This document shows positions 60,883-64,000 of a stretch of 64,000 bases of DNA, piece by piece. This DNA is from Chloroflexota bacterium (lineage in GTDB: Bacteria > Chloroflexota > Dehalococcoidia > UBA2979). The notes beneath the pieces were generated by a model, which did no database searches, had not been told where the DNA came from, and saw only the letters and a program-made list of their open reading frames with translations. The stretch covers positions 186,001-250,000 of the forward strand of contig QWRD01000001.1 in assembly GCA_003670575.1 (NCBI GenBank), written 5' to 3'. A program made the translations under genes and the position numbers. Position 1 is the first letter of the stretch; each line of letters starts with the position of its first letter.

Positions 60883-61122
60883 GGGTGCTCCGTACGGTGC
60901 GGCGGGCAACGAATGTCGGTCGGAGTCTACCGGCTGGTGGGCGTAGGGCGTTGGCTGCTGGCGCGGGAGCGCGGCCCGTCCCGCCCTCGCGTATCGTGCG
61001 TCCGAGACCATTGGCGCCCGCCTCCGCGATCGCGGATAAGGTAGCGGCAGGGCCGAGGCGTGAGGCGCGCTGCCCGGATCGCCGCGGGGCGCAAGGTGGC
61101 GCGAGGTGGAGCGGGGGGGACG

Positions 61123-62376
61123 ATGACTGACGAGACGAATGGTGTGGGCAGCACAGGCGGGCCGCTGGCCGGGATCCGCGTGCTGGACTTGAGTTGGGTA
61201 CTGGCCGGGCCATTCTGCACCATGACGCTCGCCGACCTTGGCGCGGACGTGGTGAAGTGCGAGCGACCGCCGTTCGGCGATGTTGCGCGCACCACCGGGC
61301 CGCTGATCGATGGCGAGTCCGGCTACTTCTTCAGCGTGAATCGCGGCAAGCGCAGCATCTCGCTGGACCTCAAGCAGGACGAGGGGCGCGAGCTATTCAA
61401 GCAACTGGTGCCCGAGTTCGATGTGCTGGTGGAGAACTTTACCCCGGGCACGATGGCGAGCCTCGGGCTTGGGTACGACGTGTTGTCGGCGATCAACCCA
61501 CGGCTGATCTTCGCCTCGATCTCTGGGTTCGGGCAGACCGGGCCGATGAGCACGCGACCGGCTCTGGACGTGGTGGTGCAGGGCGCCGGCGGTATCCTCT
61601 CACTCACCGGTGAGCCCGGCGGGCCGCCGATCAAGCCCGGCATCTCGCTCGGCGACATCGCAGGCGGGCTGTACGCGACCATCGGCATCACCTCCGCTCT
61701 GTTCGAGCGCGAGCGCTCCGGAGTGGGCCAGTACATCGACATCGCGATGCTCGATTGCCAGGTGGCGATCCTCGAGAACGCCTTCATTCGCTACGCGATC
61801 ACTGGCGAGGTGCCGGGTCCCACTGGAACTCGTCACCCGTGGGCCGTGCCGTTCCAGGCGTTCCCGACCAGCGACGGCTACTTCGTGCTGGCGCTCGCGT
61901 GGGGCGTGCCCAACCAGTGGGCGCTGCTCTGCTCCGAGATCGAGCGCGTCGACCTCATCGATGATCCGCGATTCGCGACGGCGGACGCCCGCTCGCAGAA
62001 CCACGCATTGCTAGAGCCGGAGTTGAACGCCGCCTTCCGCACCCGCACCGCCGCCCAGTGGATCGCGCGGCTGGAGCAGTATTCGATTCCCTGTGGCCCG
62101 CTGAACACGATCCCGGAAGTGCTGGCCATGCCGCAGCTGGCGGCTCGCAACATGTTCGTGCCAGTGGAGCACCGCGTGCTGGGGCGATTACCGCTGGTGA
62201 ACACGCCGATCAATCTCTCCCGCACGCCCGGGGGGGTGCGAGGTTCTTCGCCGGACATGGGGGAGCACAGCCGCGCGGTGCTCCGTGACGACCTCGGGCT
62301 GGACGAGGCGACGCTGGACGATCTGGTAGCGCGCGAAGTGGTCTGGGTGGAGCGCCCGTCGATCGACCTCGGGTAG
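61123..62376 (+). CDS. CaiB/BaiF (class III) CoA-transferase
   Basis: 417 aa. LAGIRVLDLSWVLAGPFCTM at the start, the catalytic Asp in TRPALDVVVQG, and a GGPPIKPGISLGDIAGGLYA segment, all typical. It moves CoA between acyl groups during catabolism of organic acids. ATG 61123 with GGGGGGGACG; an upstream start at 61060 in the same frame is less likely. Converges with modC, 20 bp apart. Its substrate is open. Confidence 0.93.
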   Translation: MTDETNGVGSTGGPLAGIRVLDLSWVLAGPFCTMTLADLGADVVKCERPPFGDVARTTGPLIDGESGYFFSVNRGKRSISLDLKQDEGRELFKQLVPEFDVLVENFTPGTMASLGLGYDVLSAINPRLIFASISGFGQTGPMSTRPALDVVVQGAGGILSLTGEPGGPPIKPGISLGDIAGGLYATIGITSALFERERSGVGQYIDIAMLDCQVAILENAFIRYAITGEVPGPTGTRHPWAVPFQAFPTSDGYFVLALAWGVPNQWALLCSEIERVDLIDDPRFATADARSQNHALLEPELNAAFRTRTAAQWIARLEQYSIPCGPLNTIPEVLAMPQLAARNMFVPVEHRVLGRLPLVNTPINLSRTPGGVRGSSPDMGEHSRAVLRDDLGLDEATLDDLVAREVVWVERPSIDLG

Positions 62377-62396
62377 CGCGGAGCAGCGCCGACGGC

Positions 62397-63464
62397 TTAC
62401 GACCGTGGCATGACGATCAGGTCGGCGGCGGGCAATTCGACCACCCAGCGCTGCCGGCCGGCGATACCAAGCACTTCGTACGGTCGCGCGGCCGTCTCCA
62501 CCTCGACTGCCGGGCCCGCGCCCATCGGGTGCAGCCGCAGCGTGTGCGAGTTCCCGAACGCGAGGTCCGCGGTCACGTCGGCGACAAAGCAGTTCTCCGG
62601 CAACGGTCCGTCCGGGTCGAATCGTCGCAACAGGCAGCGCTCCGCGCGGATGGCTATGTCTACCGGGCCGGCGGTGGCGGGCACCGGCTCCACGCGCAGC
62701 GGGAGCCCTTCCACCAGCACCCGGTCGCCATCGGCGATGCCAGCGAACAGGTTGCGCACGCCGGTGAGTTCCGCGACGCGTCGTGACGCGGGGTGACGGA
62801 AGATCTCCTCGCGTGGGCCGTGCTGCAGCACGCGACCGCCGTCTAGCACCGCGATGCTGTCTGCCAGCAGGTGCGCCTCACGCAGGTCATGGGTGACGAA
62901 GACGATCGGGATGTCCACCTCCGCGCGCAGCCGCAGCAACTCGGTGCGCAGATCGGCGCGCAACGCCTCGTCCAGCGCGGAGAACGGCTCGTCCAGCAGC
63001 AGCACGTCCACCGGGCGCGCCAGCGCACGAGCCAGCGCGACCCGCTGCTGCTGCCCGCCGGAGAGTTGGTGCGGGAGCCGATCCTCGAGGCCGTCGAGGC
63101 TCAACAGCGCGCCCAACTCATGGACGCGTCGTGCCTGCGCCTCGCGTGTCCAGCCGGTCAGCCCGAACGCGATGTTCTGAGCCGTCGTGAGGTGCGGGAA
63201 CAGTGCGTACCGCTGCACGACGAGTCCCACGTTGCGCAGATGCGGCGCGAGGTTGATCCCCCGGGACGCATCGAACACCACGTGGCCATTCAGCGCGATG
63301 CGGCCCGCGTCGGGGCGATCGAGGCCCGCGATGCTGCGCAGCGTCATGCTCTTGCCGGAGCCGGAGTGCCCGAAGAGCACCACGAGTTCGCCCGCGGCGG
63401 CCTGGATGGCGACGTTGAGGCGGAAATCGCTCAGGCGCCGATCGATCGCAACCTCGAGGGTCAT
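62397..63464 (-). CDS. modC: molybdate ABC transporter ATP-binding protein
   Basis: 355 aa. Walker A GHSGSGKS (32-39), signature LSGGQQQR, Walker B VLLLDEPF, switch His in VTHDL, and a C-terminal TOBE/MOP-type regulatory domain from about residue 240. It energises import of molybdate, needed by enzymes such as the molybdopterin subunit at 45138. ATG 63462-63464 overlaps the modB stop (ATGA). Confidence 0.9.
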   Translation of the reverse strand: MTLEVAIDRRLSDFRLNVAIQAAAGELVVLFGHSGSGKSMTLRSIAGLDRPDAGRIALNGHVVFDASRGINLAPHLRNVGLVVQRYALFPHLTTAQNIAFGLTGWTREAQARRVHELGALLSLDGLEDRLPHQLSGGQQQRVALARALARPVDVLLLDEPFSALDEALRADLRTELLRLRAEVDIPIVFVTHDLREAHLLADSIAVLDGGRVLQHGPREEIFRHPASRRVAELTGVRNLFAGIADGDRVLVEGLPLRVEPVPATAGPVDIAIRAERCLLRRFDPDGPLPENCFVADVTADLAFGNSHTLRLHPMGAGPAVEVETAARPYEVLGIAGRQRWVVELPAADLIVMPRS

Positions 63465-64000
63465 AGCTGGCGTGTCCGCTGCGTGCGGTGAAACAGCAGC
63501 GCGAGCAGCGAGAGCAGGACGATCCCGATCAGCAGCGTCAGCGCCGCCAGCGTGTTCGCGAGTCCATGGTTGCCGGCCTGTGTCGCGTCGTAGATCGCGG
63601 TGGGGATGGTCTGCGTTTCACCGGGGATGTTGCTGGCGACGATGATCGTTGCCCCGAACTCGCCGAGGTTTCGCGCGAAGCCAATCACCGTTGCGGCGGC
63701 GAGCGATGGCCAGGCCAACGGAATGGCCACCCGCCAGAAGACTCGTTGTGGACTGATCATCGTGCGCGCGACGGCGAGCAAATCGGGATCGATCTGCTCG
63801 AAGCCCGCCTGTGTGGTGCGCACGTAGAGCGGAAGCGAGACGATCGCCGCCGCGATCGCGGCACCTGGCCACGTAAAGATCAGACGGATACCGAGGTCGT
63901 CGATCAAGAACTGACCGAAGGCGCTCTGCCGCCCGAGGCCATACAGCAGGTAGTAGCCGATCGCGGTTGGTGGGAGCACCAGCGGGAGCAGCGCCAGCGA
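63461..64000 (-). CDS. modB: molybdate ABC transporter permease (N-terminus beyond window edge)
   Basis: At least 179 residues with the permease pattern. LPLVLPPTAIGYYLLYGLGR is typical of ModB, and the EAA-like loop near ARNLGEFGATIIVASNIPG docks on ModC. The final helix ends in a basic tail. The 5' part and the usual modA gene lie beyond 64000. Confidence 0.9.
   Translation of the reverse strand, partial: SLALLPLVLPPTAIGYYLLYGLGRQSAFGQFLIDDLGIRLIFTWPGAAIAAAIVSLPLYVRTTQAGFEQIDPDLLAVARTMISPQRVFWRVAIPLAWPSLAAATVIGFARNLGEFGATIIVASNIPGETQTIPTAIYDATQAGNHGLANTLAALTLLIGIVLLSLLALLFHRTQRTRQL

Overview
The window is gene-dense, very GC-rich chromosomal DNA with no rRNA, tRNA, CRISPR array, insertion sequence or prophage that I could recognise. 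Its gene content suggests a free-living, aerobic, heterotrophic Chloroflexota, probably a Dehalococcoidia/SAR202/Tepidiforma-like lineage. It is rich in NIPSNAP, VOC, phosphotriesterase-like, CaiB/BaiF, Gfo/Idh/MocA, SDR, DUF35-plus-thiolase and solitary molybdopterin-subunit genes. It also carries a family of C/G-rich intergenic repeats of a kind I associate with this phylum. The taxonomy is an inference, because there is no marker gene here.

Layout. 1-3.6 kb: a truncated FMN-glutamate-synthase-like gene, then a dam-DUF1684-HAD operon, both on the minus strand. 3.7-7.7 kb: a nitrogen-sensing operon amt-PII-glnD. 7.7-10 kb: a Nudix gene and a crotonyl-CoA carboxylase/reductase-like gene followed by a tiny CxxC protein. 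10-19.6 kb: ChrA, a chemoreceptor, TauE/SafE, a phosphotriesterase-like enzyme, LytM, an alpha/beta hydrolase, 6-phosphogluconate dehydrogenase and an atypical response regulator. 19.9-24.2 kb: family 5 uracil-DNA glycosylase, MBL hydrolase, NIPSNAP, cupin, a second hydrolase and FKBP. 24.3-28.6 kb: a GT-C glycosyltransferase and a D,D-carboxypeptidase (cell envelope), then a dehydrogenase homologue that has lost its catalytic residues. 28.6-34.7 kb: VOC/NIPSNAP, two metallophosphoesterases, two overlapping thioesterases, MFS and UbiA. 35-38.5 kb: an IPT-repeat surface protein and a DUF35-thiolase operon. 38.6-45 kb: split YedE, pirin, VOC, YceI/HxlR, AEC, TauE and a VanY lipoprotein. 45-50.4 kb: a lone xanthine-dehydrogenase-type large subunit, an ArsR regulator and two decayed genes (SulP and a double VOC protein). 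50.6-62.4 kb: oxidoreductases, MFS, LOG, a BaiN-type flavoprotein, methionine synthase split in two, a CMD protein and a CoA-transferase. 62.4-64 kb: the molybdate ABC operon modBC, with modB cut by the edge.

Points that stand out. (1) An apparently unrecognised ~70-residue two-cysteine module is shared by the D,D-carboxypeptidase and the IPT-repeat surface protein. (2) Methionine synthase is divided by one in-frame TAG followed at once by ATG. (3) Two proteins keep their fold but lack catalytic residues: a response regulator with Ser at the phospho-Asp site, and a 2-hydroxyacid dehydrogenase without Arg, Glu and His. (4) A decay patch at 48-50.4 kb shows individually readable lesions. (5) Seven copies of a modular intergenic repeat occur, one forming a long hairpin just before the ccr-like gene. 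(6) Palindromes lie at the promoters of the ArsR and HxlR regulators, and the ArsR gene looks leaderless.
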